64,000 bases of DNA from Adenophora triphylla var. japonica (lineage: Eukaryota > Streptophyta > Magnoliopsida > Asterales > Campanulaceae): contig JAFEMH010007457.1 in assembly GCA_022495995.1 (NCBI GenBank), positions 24,958 through 88,957 on the forward strand, read 5' to 3'. A model generated the notes under the pieces. The model made no database searches. It had not been told where the DNA came from and was given only the letters and a program-made list of their open reading frames with translations. Shown here one piece after another: positions 32,322 through 43,305 of this stretch. Positions within the stretch are counted from its first letter, which is position 1, and the number at the start of each line of letters is the position of its first letter. A program made the position numbers and the translations under genes.

Positions 32322-35300
32322 TCATTTCTTCTCAGTGTTGTTCTCCAGCTCTCTCCTCAGCTGCAGAGAGAAGTCATCATTGACATCGTCATCATCCCAA
32401 TCATCTTCCCATTGCTGTGAGACTTCTTTTCCTTCTTCCTTGACATCCCATTCTGCCATTTGTTTGAAAAATGAAAATAGAAGGGTCAAAACGTAGGCAC
32501 AGCAGTTGCTTCTGCTGCTATGTTCCAGTAACCAGTAAACCATCAACAGGAAATTACAGTACAGTACATGGCTTATTTATAAGCCTCATTGGGTCATAGA
32601 AAGAAAAAAAAGTGATCAACTCTGCGGTCTGATTCCAGTGTTGTACCCTGACTGGAAATGTTAATAGCTTTAATCTTAAATACAATCAAGTTTCAACACA
32701 CTAATTTCATTGTGAGTGGATAGTCTCAATGTGCTACCAAAAGTTCCATGAGACCATATATATATAGTATTCACTGGTCAGGTTGGATGGTTCAGATGCT
32801 TCAAGGTACAAGTACTAGTCACATCAGATTATAGACTATAAGTAACTGACGAGCCAAGCTCACGACAGACCACAATTAAAAAAAGTCTGGACGTTGTACA
32901 CCTTTGCTCACTAACTGAGTTTGGGCATTAACAGTTGTCCAAATTATTTATTATTCAAATCTGATATGATTGTTTATACTTTTATACATCCACAAACTAA
33001 GGACACAGGAATGTTAATAATTTATTTGAAGGGGAAGGTCGGGAAAGAGAATGAAATGGGAAAATGTTATTAAACAATTGAAAGAGAGTTTTTAGTTTTC
33101 ACCATGGAAAAAAATGCCTATTTCACAGGATGCATAAATCCCTTCTCTAGTTTTGTAAGTGGAGTTAATAAAAAATTGTGGTAAGTTCAGAAAAGCCGAA
33201 TAATTCCTTCTCTCGTCAAATAGCAACAAGGTCAATTACACCAACAACAAACCAATCTGAAAATCTAGTTGCCAAGTAAAGCAAAATTTCAATGTACAAC
33301 CGATAATATCCCTGATTAGGTCAGTTTGTCAAACAGCCGATGAATCATGCTATAGACAAACACAAAGACAATATAACCAATAAGCACATTAATTTTGATT
33401 GGACAAGAACCAAATTGATAGTAACAAAAAATCAGCACTACGAAAACAGTACTTGGTTGTAACAGTCACCTAATTGACAAGGGGTGTTTTCGACTTTTGT
33501 CTACTATAAGTGAGGGTAGCATCGTCATTGGAGTATATGATTGCATGTGATGGCCTCGTGAGACGTGCGTGAATTGCAGATTGGAAGGAACGGGTATATC
33601 TATTGCAGCTAGGGCTCAGATTACAGGCGTGGATTGAATTGTTGCTATTTCTCTTTACTTGTTTTCAATAGGAGTAGTTCTTAATTGATAACTTAGTTAT
33701 TCCTTAGTGTTAATTTCAGTTTTAGCTTGTTTCTGATTTAGTAATTGTCCTTGAGTTGTTCTGTTCAAATCATTCAGAAATTTCCCCATTTCTGATTGAA
33801 TTGTGTTGTTAAAATAATGCAATCCCCAGTTTGCCATTGTTCAGATAGCTTGACTGTTACAAGTGGTATCAGAGCAGTCGATCCCCGGGCTACTTCTGTA
33901 TCCATGGCGGATGGAGCTAGGTTGAATGGGTTAGAGATGATCGACAAACAATGGGAGAGAATCGAAGGTAGATTAACCGATAGAGATGATGAATACTGAG
34001 AATACCATGATGGAGAGCAACAATGGATCTGAAGCTAGGTATTCCATTAACCCTACTTTCTACATACTCTCACAGTACCTCACCATTTAATTTTCATCAA
34101 TTTAAAACAACTACACAGACATCACATACATCTCCAGTTTGCCCAATTGTTCAAAATCCTAATGCTCAGTTACAAGGTTTGAACACACAATACTCATATT
34201 TCAACTACTCGTCACCTAATCAATTTGCAAATCCATGCACCTATTACCATTCCTCATCTATCCCTAGTGATTCACAAACTTATTATTGGTGTCCTTAAAA
34301 TACTCAATTTCATGTTCAAACTGTTGATTCCCAAGCATTCATGAACTTGAGTACGATGTGGAATGGTGGTGTTGGTTGTGGTACTTCCAGTGAGTCAATT
34401 GACATGAACAATAGTGTATGGAATATAAGTGGTGGCAGTGAGAGGCAGTTATTGGTGGCCGAATCATCGGCAAGCTTCGTGGGAGAAAATGAAATTGAGG
34501 ATTCTATTGAGTTGCTAAAATTTCATTCATATGTGGGTTTCAATGAGAAAAACGAAATGAGCGTTGATGCTGATAACGGAAAATTAATTTCAGAAGTTGA
34601 TGAAACGAAAATGAGTGTTGGTGTTAACTATTTTCCGCTAGGAGCCGATCGTCAGATCCAACTCGAGCTTCCTAAGGATAGGAACGAGTTAGAAATGAGT
34701 GCATCTGCATTCCTTGAGAGAACTATTCAGACAAATACGTTCGAGGAATACTTTGAGGAATTTCAGGTTATTCGATCTCAACCGGAGGCAATAGCCTTAC
34801 ATATGTGCGAAGAGCTGACCGAAGGTTTTTTCCTCGAATACTCCATTGCTGGATTGGAAGAAGAGAGCCAATCTTATGTGAAAAGGCTTGCACCTTCTAC
34901 AGATTACTGGGCTAGTGTTTATGTGAAGAAAGGTCACTTAGCAAAGAGGAAACAAATTGCAGTAAGGCACACAAACCGTTCGATAGATAGCCCAGGAGAA
35001 GAAATGGAGGGGTTGATTGATTCAGTTGAAAAAATTGATAGGAACGAATGCCATGGTGTTAATGAATTGTCTGATCAAAACAAGAATACCAAAATTGCTG
35101 ATATTATTGGTGTGGTTGTGGCTAAGGAGTTTGAAGAAATAGACACAGCATGTGACAAAACGGAGGAGAAAGGGACTGATGTTGTTTATGTGTTCCGGAA
35201 TGGGTTGCCTACCGCATATGTGCAGAATGAGAGTTGAGGATACATATAGGTTGTTTGAGTCGAGTTCGTCATTGGAGATCGTTTCGTGGGATTGTTTGAT

Positions 35301-38300
35301 GGGTAGGTATGTGAAGAAGATGAGGTTACGTGATGCGAGTCATCAATTTGATAAAATGCAAGTGAGAGATGTTTTAAGGGAGTCGGTGATTTCTGGTTAT
35401 GTTCAGAATGGGGACTGATTTATGGGAAAGAAGGTCAAAATGAAGGAAGAGTCTAAGCAGGTTTTGTACACCGTGACAAGGGAGGAAAAAGGTAATGTCA
35501 ATCTCGATTGCCCTACTATTTGAAAGCAATATACGGCTGATGAAAATTTGGCTAAGTTGGTTAGGAGGAAAGCCACCTATTTAATAAAGAGCAAGCGAAG
35601 CAAATGTCTGTGTAAGTTCTTTCGTGCTCATTACAAGGGTGAAACTTTAGTTGTAGCATATTCTGAACTTAGAAATGCAATCAAGAAGAAAAATGTACTC
35701 ATATTTGGTTCAAGTAGACGTACTTTTGATGCACTGCTGCTCACAATTAAAGAAGGTAATTTTAAGGTGGAGTCTACTGCTGGTGATACACATTTAGGAG
35801 GTGAAGATCTTAATAAGATGGAAACAAATAGTGTCCATGACGTTTCTCTTGTCGGTGAGATTATTGTCATTCCAGATGAAATTATTGCAATAGGTGCTGC
35901 TATTCTGGTTGGTGTGAATGCTGGTGATGTGAATTTTAGCTATGGGTGTTATTTCAGTGGCAACAGTGAAGAATTTAGCTCTCTCCTTCCATTTGGTGTT
36001 GGCTTTGAAGCGCTGTGTTTAATTGTTGCACTGGGTAGTTCGGTTCAAAATGTAAGTCTTTGGTGCTTGGTACCAATCACGACTCTTGGAGGTGAGGCTG
36101 AAATTGCAAAGACCGCGGAAATGGATTGTGAAAAAGTTTTTCTTGCAATTGATGTTGTCGGGGAGATTAGGCAGTTTGCAGTGCAGCTTGCAAAGCTAGC
36201 TGGAATCACTGTTATTGCAACTTGTGGAGGTAAAGAGAAGGCTACTCAATCAAGAAATCTGGGAGTTTATCGAGTCAGAGACTATACAGCAGTAGATATC
36301 AAAACTACTCTTAAGAATAAATTTTTGAAGGTGATAGATGCACACAACGAAGAACTTGGACAACTGATAAACTGGAAGCAACAAAAGGCACTTAAAAAAG
36401 CTATCGAAAGACTTAGATACATGGCTAGTTTCATTGAGCTCATTGCAGAAGGGGTTAAATGTGCATATGGCGATGTGATTATTGGTGTTGTTGGTGGCAA
36501 CATACTGAATAAGAGATTCAATTCATTTGCTCGCCTTAATCGCGTAAGGCCAAAGGAGATTGTAGACATTCGTGATGATATGTTTCTATGCCATGCTTAT
36601 TTGCAGATCTATTTATAACTCTTTAGCTCACTCAATGGTGATGAGATTGAGATAGCTAGACTACTTGTGCTAATTGCTGGGAAGACACATTTTATTTTTA
36701 TATTGCTTGCAGAGTTAAGGTGATTGATCATATCAAGGAGGTACCTAAAGGTACCAATTTAAGGGCAGTTCTATTAGTTGGGGGAATGTTAAACGGAAAA
36801 GAAAAAAAGGCTCCTGAAGGTAAGGCCATATATTGTTGTTAGAAAACCAAGAAGGTTGTGGGACCTTAAATCAAGTGGAGGGATCCATATATTGTCTTTC
36901 TGTGTGTTTGATGGGCCAACTGCATTATAGATGGTGGTCGCCTATGATGCACGGATACGCCACCCAGTCCACGTATCGCGTATCCGATACGTATCGGATA
37001 CGGATACGCCTAAAATACGTCAGATACGGCGTCAAATACGTACCGGGGCCGAATTTGAATTTTCACAAACTTTGGATAAGGAAAACGGGTCACGGATACA
37101 CGAATTGGGTCACGTATATGGTTAATTCGGAGAGAAATTGTAAATCGAGGAGAGAGAGACGCGAGAGACTGAGAGTGAGAGACGAAAAGAGACGTACCTC
37201 GCTTCGCCTTCTTCGTCAAGCCCTAGCACCACCGCCGCCTCCGTGAACCTAGCTCGTCGGCTGTCGCGTCTCCTCCGTGATTCAGGTTAGTTCTTCTTCC
37301 TTCCTCTTCAGTCTTCGCGTCTCCTCGTCGCGCGTCTCTCGCTCTCTCTCTCTCTCTCTCAGTTTCTCTTTGAATTTGATTTTAGACATTTTAGTTTAGG
37401 AGTTGGGACAGACCGCTGTTGTTGTTTATCCCTTATAAAGTTTGAATATTTCTATTTTGGATATTTACATTTTGGTCCCTATAGTTTGAATAGTTACACT
37501 TTGGTCCTTATAGTTTGAATATTTACACTTTACCCCCACGTATCCGTATCCGGGATTTTTCAACAATCACGTATCCCCGTATCTCGTATCCGCAAATCCG
37601 TATCCGAGAATCCGTATCCGTGCAACCTAGGTGGTCGCCTTCATGAGTTGCAAAGCTTTAGTAGGTTGGCAATTAGCTGGAGTATGCAACTTGGGAGAAG
37701 AGAAAGAAATTGTTGATCAAATTTCAAATTTTCCGCCTTGAGGACAAGGCTTTTGTAAGGGGGATGGAATGTAACAGTAACCTAATTGACCAGGGGTGTT
37801 TTCGACTTTTGTCTACTATAAGTGAGGGTAGCATCGTCATTGGAGTATATGATTGCACGTGATGGCCTCGTGAGACGTGCGTGAATTGCAGATTGGAAGG
37901 AACGGGTATATCTATTGCAGTTAGGGCTCAGATTACAGGCGTGGATTGAATTGTTGCTATTTCTCTTTACTTGTTTTCAATAGGAGTAGTTCTTAATCGA
38001 TAACTTAGTTATTCCTTAGTGTTAATTTCAGTTTTAGCTTGTTTCTGATTTAGTAATTGTCCTTGAGTTGTTCTGTTCAAATCATTCAGAAATTCCCCAT
38101 TTCTGATTGAATTGTGCTGTTAAAATAATGCAATCCTCAGTTTGCCATTGTCCAGATTGCTTGACTGTTACATTGGTACATCGAACTTATTCCATAGGTT
38201 CTAAAAAGCGTTAGGCGGATGCTAGGCGGCGAAGCTGGGCCTAGCGCCTAGGCGGGGACTAGTCAGGATTAGTCGGGACCTAGGCAGGGCTGAGAACTAG

Positions 38301-38541
38301 GCGTTCGAGAGGGGCCTAGCGCCTAGGCGGGGCCTAGGCGCCCTTAGGCGGGGTCATTTAGAACACTATTAAGTCATTCAAATTCATAGATATCTCAAGT
38401 TCTAGCCAAGTAAAGACTCTCAAAGTATATGGAATTCGAGGATTTACCTTGATCGACTTCAAACTCTTCAAATTCATCATCATCTTCAAAGAGATCGATC
38501 TTTGCCTCTTCAGTGGCTGCTTTCAGCTGCTCTGTTGCCAT
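32322..38541 (-). CDS. DSS1: DSS1/SEM1, 26S proteasome lid subunit (two coding exons)
   Basis: Coding exons are 38541-38448 and 32452-32322, giving a 74-residue acidic protein. It starts [14 protein letters not shown], has the twin acidic/aromatic blocks [12 protein letters not shown] (exon 1) and [19 protein letters not shown] (exon 2), and ends NNTEKK. These blocks are almost invariant in DSS1/SEM1, a small disordered subunit of the 26S proteasome lid, TREX-2 and BRCA2 complexes in the nucleus and cytosol. Splice sites are CAAG|GTAAAT and GGCAG|AATGG. A 5'-UTR intron (38563-38749, GTAAGT...TGTAG) lies just upstream. The coding intron is about 6.0 kb because a 4.7-kb retrotransposon sits in it in the opposite direction. 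The gene looks intact. Confidence 0.95.
33458..33861 (+). repeat. 5' LTR of the intronic element
   Basis: Starts TGTAACAGTCACC, ends TTGACTGTTACA. Pairs with 37770-38172. Confidence 0.95.
33864..33875 (+). other. tRNA-iMet primer-binding site
   Basis: TGGTATCAGAGC, two bases after the LTR, is the standard plant initiator-Met primer site. Confidence 0.95.
33903..35237 (+). pseudogene. Gag-like remnant in the intronic element
   Basis: It begins [21 protein letters not shown] (33903-33999), similar to leaders of gypsy gag genes, then stops. Open frames at 34023-34298 and 34341-35237 follow. Within the last, [15 protein letters not shown] and [15 protein letters not shown] (near 34740-34870) resemble the conserved capsid pattern Y-x-x-x-F-E / F-x-x-G-L. 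Flanking parts are unrecognised and may also be acquired. No zinc knuckle or protease is seen. Confidence 0.55.
35246..35418 (+). pseudogene. Captured PPR-gene fragment
   Basis: Within a small open frame the residues [20 protein letters not shown] and FDKMQVRDV...[10 protein letters not shown] match the plant pentatricopeptide-repeat consensus (VSWNxLMGGY, ARxLFDxMPxRDVVSWxxMISGY). Only about one and a half repeats are present, with no start or organelle signal. A host PPR gene fragment copied into the element is the best explanation. Confidence 0.75.
35548..36618 (+). pseudogene. Chimeric ORF: HSP70 fragment joined to quinone-oxidoreductase (MDR) fragment
   Basis: The ORF is open for 356 codons. 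Residues about 48-105 read like HSP70 (NVLIF...[29 protein letters not shown], then a D-E-x-x-A-x-G-A-A-like segment). Residues about 118-260 read like a plant NADPH-dependent zinc-type alcohol dehydrogenase/quinone oxidoreductase ([39 protein letters not shown]). The last 90 residues are unrecognised. Many otherwise invariant residues are altered (the HSP70 DLGGGTFD motif reads FGSSRRTFD), so neither activity is expected. There is no RT. This is a patchwork of host cDNA-like segments. Confidence 0.75.
36944..37629. mobile_element. Mutator-like insertion in the intronic retrotransposon
   Basis: An 11-bp direct repeat GGTGGTCGCCT (36933-36943 and 37630-37640) flanks 686 bp whose ends are inverted GCACGGATACG-rich sequence with many GTATCCG units. 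Duplications of 9-11 bp point to the Mutator superfamily. The core (37130-37370) is GC-richer and looks like a host gene leader: purine-rich start, short open frame, then a CAG|GTTAGT-like donor and a (CT)n run. It may be a small Pack-MULE. Confidence 0.65.
37770..38172 (+). repeat. 3' LTR of the intronic element
   Basis: Pairs with 33458-33861. It is preceded by the polypurine tract and followed by TTGGT. Confidence 0.95.
38198..38364. mobile_element. GCCTAGGCG-rich MITE-like element
   Basis: Ends GTTCTAAA / TTTAGAAC are inverted. The interior is made of palindromic GCCTAGGCG and TTAGGCGG units. It lies in the DSS1 intron, 84 bp from the exon 1 donor. The target duplication is unclear. Confidence 0.5.
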
Positions 38542-39029
38542 TCCGAATATCTTTATAAACACCTACAGTGACAACAGAGATTAAATTTCAAGAAAGATCA
38601 TTTCCAATTCAGAAATCCCAAATTCCTCAAAAGGCGGCGAGGCTAAACCCTAATTATCGCTGAATTAACATTTACACGAATCTCTATGACCAAAGCGCAT
38701 TAATTTACAAAACTGAAATTCAGAATAAACAACAACGAAATTGACTTACCGGGATGAAGAACAACTCCAAATTCTTGAACAATTTAGAGGGCAAATCTAT
38801 GAAGACTGAAGGCTCGTTGGCAAGGCTAGAATCCGATGAAGGATTTTATGATGGCCTAATTTACAAGCAAAGACGGGTTCGAACCAAACGACATCGCATG
38901 GACCGGAAAAGTACCTTTGTTGCTAATGTTGGAGTATAATTACAACTAGACCCCTGGATTATGTTAGTATTTACGAACCTTGACAAGTGATGTATTGAGT
39001 CATTAACCAGTGTCAGATTATACAAATTA

Positions 39030-39540
39030 CGGTCACGTGCCCAAACGGTTATAACCGTCGATTAAAAAAATCGTTAAAACTTAACTGTTACCTAACCGTT
39101 AATCGTGTACTAACGGTTACGGTTATTCGATTAACGTTTATAACCGATTAACACGGATTATCCGGTTAAAACGGTTAACTCAAGCCTTATTTTTTCAGAT
39201 TAGTCATTTTAACGAAATTTTCAACAGTTTCTGTTAACTGAAATTGTTAAAAAATTAACTGGAATTCTAAAAAACTAACTGAAAACGTTAAAAACTGACT
39301 AAAATTTCAAAAAACTAACTGAAAACGTTAAAAAATTGACTGAAATTCTAAAAACTAACTGGAATTCCTAAAAACTAACTGAAAACGTTAAAAACTGACT
39401 GAAATTTCAAACGGTTATAACAGGTTAAATAACCGCCGGTTTCGATTACGGTTAAACCGGTTAACAGGTTTTACCGGTTAGTTGACCGGTTAAAAACCGC
39501 CGGTTAGCCGATTCCGGTTAAATTTTGGACACGTCTAATT
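39030..39540. repeat. Foldback-like element with AACCGGTTA ends and internal minisatellite
   Basis: Ends ACGTGCCCAAACGG / AATTTTGGACACGT are roughly inverted, with sub-terminal CGGTTATAACCG and CCGGTTA palindromes. The core (39215-39405) repeats a 30-40 bp unit containing AACTAACTGAAAACGTTAAAAA several times. It is non-coding and lies upstream of DSS1, whose probable promoter is 38940-39030. Confidence 0.55.
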
Positions 39541-39928
39541 ATACTTGAAATATTAAAGGGTAATTTAATATATTTGATATGTATTGATTGCTTTTCTTAT
39601 TAGTATGTGTGAAAAGTTCTAAAATTATAAGTATTTTGAAATGGAGGAGTATAAATAATTGGTTCGGTCCAGGGTTCAGGACGTGTATATTTTCTTCGCA
39701 ACCGGGAATCGACCAAATAATCGGTTACATAGAAATTTGAAAAGTTTGGAACTAGAATCAAATCAATATTATATCTCCGATTCGATTAGAATCAAACCTT
39801 TTTTTTTTTTCACAACCTGGTTGAGACCCGTAACAACAGACAGTAACAGAGCCAAGAGTGTAAGTGTGTAACACCTGATGTGACAATATTTCATACTTGT
39901 TACTCTCTTTGTTCCAAAAATAATAACA

Positions 39929-39991
39929 TTTTATTTTATTTTATTTTATTTTATTTTATTTTATTTTATTTTATTATATTTTATTTTATTA
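39929..39991. repeat. (TTTTA)n microsatellite
   Basis: About 12 TTTTA units with one imperfect unit. 39541-39928 otherwise shows no supported feature beyond short A/T-rich sequence. Confidence 0.93.
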
Positions 39992-40083
39992 GAATAATTA
40001 GAATGATATTAATAATTAATCAAAATTTATTTGTGTTAATCATCGAAAGTCATTTGTAATATGAAAAATGGGGTAGAAATTAG

Positions 40084-41273
40084 AAGTAGCAAAGAAAGGT
40101 GTTTCAAAGAAATATATTGATATTATCAAGGACATGTATAATGGAGTTAGTACTTGTGTACAGACTAGTGTTGGGAAGACTAGAGAGTTCCCTATAAAGA
40201 TTGGAGTGCATCAAGGTTCCGCACTTAGCCCCTTTCTTTTTGCTTTGATAATGGACGAATTGACGAGGTCAGTCCAAGATGACATACCAAAGTGTATGTT
40301 GTTCGCAGATGATATTGTGCTGATTGATGAGACAAGAGAGGGTGTTGAAAGTAAATTGGAGTTGTGGAGACACACTTTGAAATCTCGAGGTTTTCGATTA
40401 AGCAGAAGCAAGACTTAATATTTGGAGCGTAAGTTTAACAGAGTTGGAAGTAGGGAGGCAGGGGCAGTCACATTTGATGGAAATATTATCCAAGCTTCTA
40501 AGTTTTTTCGCTATCTTGGATCCATTATCCAAAATGATGGTGAATTAGATGGAGATGTGGCTCATAGGATTAAAGCAGGTTGGTTGAAGTGGAAGAGTGC
40601 CACAAGGTTTCTATGTGATCGCGGCATGCCCAATAGATTAAAGGAAAAATTCTACCGCACGGCAATTAGGCGAAGATTGCTTTACTTCAAGACCGAATGT
40701 TGGGCCGTGAAACAGTGTCACGTGCATAAAATGAATGTGGCAGAGATGCGTATGCTTCGATGGATGTGCGGTCATACAAAAAAGGATCGATTGGGGAATG
40801 AGGTGATCAGAGGTAAAGTAGGAGTTGCACCCATTGAGGATAAAATGAGAAAAAATTGTCTAAAGTGGTTTGGACATGTGAGAAGGAGAGATGTGATGCA
40901 CCGGTTAGGAGGCTGGAACAGTGGAGAAATGATAAAATGACGAGGGGTAGGGGAAGACCCAAACAAACTTGGATTAGAGTAATTGAAAATGATATGAGTT
41001 TACTTGGAGTGGATGAAAGTACGGTGTGGAAGAGGCTGGAGTGGAGGGCAAAAATCCATGTGGGAGGTTGATATTTTTATTTTTTTATTTTTTTATTTTT
41101 TGATTTTTATTTGTATTTGTATGTTTATTATTTGTATGTTTATTTATTTATTTATTTATTTTAATTTATTTATTTATTTTTAACAACCTTTTTTCACGAT
41201 GACATATGAGGATTCATGTTAGCTGATCCTAAATTATTTTGGGACTAAGACTTTGTTGTTGTTGTTGTTGTTG
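40084..41273 (+). mobile_element. 5'-truncated RTE-type LINE
   Basis: The reverse transcriptase is readable from [19 protein letters not shown] through [20 protein letters not shown] and the catalytic FADD ([14 protein letters not shown]). A TAA at 40416-40418 interrupts, then the RT C-terminal region continues (GNIIQASKFFRYLGSII, MRMLRWMCGHTKKDR, KNCLKWFGHVRRR) to about 40930 and, after a frameshift, GRGRPKQTWIRVIENDM to the stop at 41071. The 3' tail ends in a (TTG)n run at 41253-41273, typical of plant RTE elements. No endonuclease domain remains, so it is a dead copy. Confidence 0.88.
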
Positions 41274-41466
41274 AATGAGTCCTTTGAATTAATAAGTAAA
41301 ATTTATTATTTTTGCAATTGCATTGTATTATGAAACAACTAAAAAGGAAAGTACAGTTTATTATGCTAGGTGGGAGTATGCATTTTCATTTGTTTTCTTA
41401 TTAACATACATCCTCCATTTTTGTTTTGAGTTGGTCTTATAAAAAATTAGTTTTTCCTTAAAATAA

Positions 41467-42608
41467 GAAAAAATGTGTTTTTCAAAAGCGGGCATTATTT
41501 TTCAAAACAAACGGTGGCATTTTCGTAATTAATGGTTTCCCCGTTTGTGTCAGTGTCTGTTTAACAAACTGCCAGTGTGATAAAGTGCCAGTGCATGTGT
41601 CACAAAATGCCAGTGAAAAAAGTGTCAGTACCAATTTAACAAAGTGCCAGTGTAAATTGGCACTGGCACTTTGTTAAACTGACACTGGCACTTTTATACG
41701 GGCACTTTTATATACATAAACTGACACTCTTCAAACTGGCACTCTGTTACACTAACACTGGCACTTTGTTACACTAATATTTTTGCTGGCTCTCAAAAAA
41801 CCAAGCACTGGCATTCAAAAAAACATGGACTGGCATTCAAAATCACATACACTGGCACTCAAATACACATACACTGGCACTCAAAAAATACTGGTAATCA
41901 TTTTTGCTGACATTCAAAAAATCATGGACTGGCATTCCAAAAAACATAAACTGGCACTCAAAAAAACAAACACTAGCATTAGTATACACTAGAACTGGCA
42001 CATCAAATCTCCCAGCAACCCCTTCGCCCTGGCACTCCTAAATACATGAACTGGCACTCAAAAAAACAAACAATGGCATTAGTTTACACTATAACTGGCA
42101 TCTAAACAAAGCCAAAAATCATTCACCCCAAAATCAATCACCACGCGAGACGATATTGATAGAAATGGCTATTAATCGGACTGGTAATCAAATATGTAGA
42201 AGGCGACGCCGGAAAACTCTGTTCTTGAAATTACAGGCCCTTTCAATACAGATGACGACAACAAATCCTCACGGCGAACTCAACGCCTTTTCAAACACAC
42301 AAATTCAAATCAATTGTTGGTCGGAATAGTAAAAACTGAAACAAATTTGTATCAATCGTTACCAATAATGAGGTAGTGTCGCCAAACAGGGAGCTCGGAG
42401 GAAGGCGATTGCTATGTTTGGCGTTGTTGGGGGCGGCGTCGATTGGGATAGAGAGAGAGATGGAAGCGACGTGATGAGAATGGGATTGGGTCACCGGTGA
42501 GAGCTCCTCTTATGAGGAGGAAGACGTTCGCCATTTTCGCCTGAGAACTCTGGTTTGCGTTTAGTGAGAGAGAGAATGAGCGCCCGGTTTTTTAAAACAC
42601 GTTTTTTG
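41467..42608. mobile_element. Possible Mutator-like/foldback element with ACTGGCACT array
   Basis: Left AAAAAATGTGTTTTTCAAAA + GCGGGC and right GCCCGGTTTTTTAAAACACG + TTTTTT are approximately inverted, giving about 27-bp TIRs. Inside are the ACTGGCAC array (41565-42105) and a GC-richer 42240-42560 segment that looks like gene leader or exon sequence on the minus strand (unrecognised 67-codon frame). No target duplication was established. Confidence 0.35.
41565..42105. repeat. Degenerate ACTGGCACT minisatellite with an inversion point
   Basis: Up to about 41650 the motif appears as GTGCCAGTG; from about 41655 it appears as CACTGGCAC or CTGGCATTCAAAAAA, repeated about 20 times at 20-40 bp spacing. 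The junction (GTGCCAGTGTAAATTGGCAC) forms a palindrome with AACAAA/TTTGTT flanks. The open frame at 41783-41992 is just the repeat translated. Confidence 0.85.
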
Positions 42609-42700
42609 TTAAGTTAACAAAAAACGCGTTTTTTACAAGTTTTTGGCTTTTGTTTTTCTAAATTAAATAAAGTGAATAACTATTTTGGGACATATAATAT

Positions 42701-42933
42701 ATAGTAAAGGCCCGTGTTCGAGGATACGTGGTATTTTTTAATTAAAAGTGAGGGTAAACTGAGAAAGGGACAACTTAGTGAGAGTAAAATGGGAAAAAAA
42801 AAACTTTTGACATTTTTTAATTAAAAGTGAGGGCAAAATGGGAAAGAGACAACTTAGTGAGGGTAAAATGGAAAAAAAAATGGCACTATTTATACAACTA
42901 TTCATCCCACTTTTTTCTCATTTATACTATAGA
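42701..42933 (-). mobile_element. Short Helitron-like element, second copy
   Basis: The minus strand starts TCTATAGTATAAATGAG after an A and ends near CACGGGCCTTTACTA, a mutated CTRR end. It contains two copies (period about 80) of a unit with AATTAAAAGTGAGGG and ACAACTTAGTGAG. The ends and CCATTTTNCCCTCAC blocks match the element at 3771-3967. Confidence 0.65.
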
Positions 42934-43296
42934 TAATAGTATTTTATAACTTCACGCTCCATCTGACAAAAAGTATTGTTCCATCTAAGACTATTTTTTG
43001 GTCAAATAAATAAACTCACTCCGTCACTCATAGGTAGAGAATTTAACTCGAATGATTCTTTTGGTACAAATCAATTTCTTGCAAATTTTTGCTTAAATCG
43101 AAATGATCTGAAAATTCTTATGCAGCAGTATCTTATATTGCATGCAATGTTATATAATATTGCTATTATATTCGCTCATTTGTGAAAATTATAGAAATAA
43201 TACATGAGGAAAAACTTATCATACATTATGTATTATGTATTTTTTTTTAGAACTTCACGGCCACTCTCCCCTCAATGTAACAATTCTCAAGATTCA
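42934..43296. other. Unassigned AT-rich sequence
   Basis: No gene or repeat end is supported; small open frames here are chance. Confidence 0.4.
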
Positions 43297-43305
43297 CAAT
43301 ATTGT

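Larger units (their letters stand above)
33458..38172 (+). mobile_element. Non-autonomous LTR retrotransposon with captured host gene fragments, inside the DSS1 intron
   Basis: LTRs of about 403 bp (33458-33861, 37770-38172) have ends TGTAACAGT/ACTGTTACA and a perfect TTGGT target duplication (33453-33457, 38173-38177). A tRNA-Met primer site and a polypurine tract (AAGGGGGATGGAA, 37757-37769) are present. The LTRs differ at only about ten positions by eye, so the insertion is fairly recent. There is no pol. The interior holds a gag-like remnant and fragments resembling PPR, HSP70 and an NADPH quinone-oxidoreductase, plus a Mutator-like insertion. Direction is opposite to DSS1. Confidence 0.93.

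Noticed and set aside
32453..32546. Apparent N-terminal extension of the DSS1 exon 2 open frame
   Set aside because: It is intron sequence. The acceptor GGCAG|AATGG joins exactly to exon 1 at 38448 to give the conserved DSS1 protein.
42291..42494. Minus-strand 67-codon gene
   Set aside because: No domain or splice partner was recognised; it may be a piece of captured leader sequence only.
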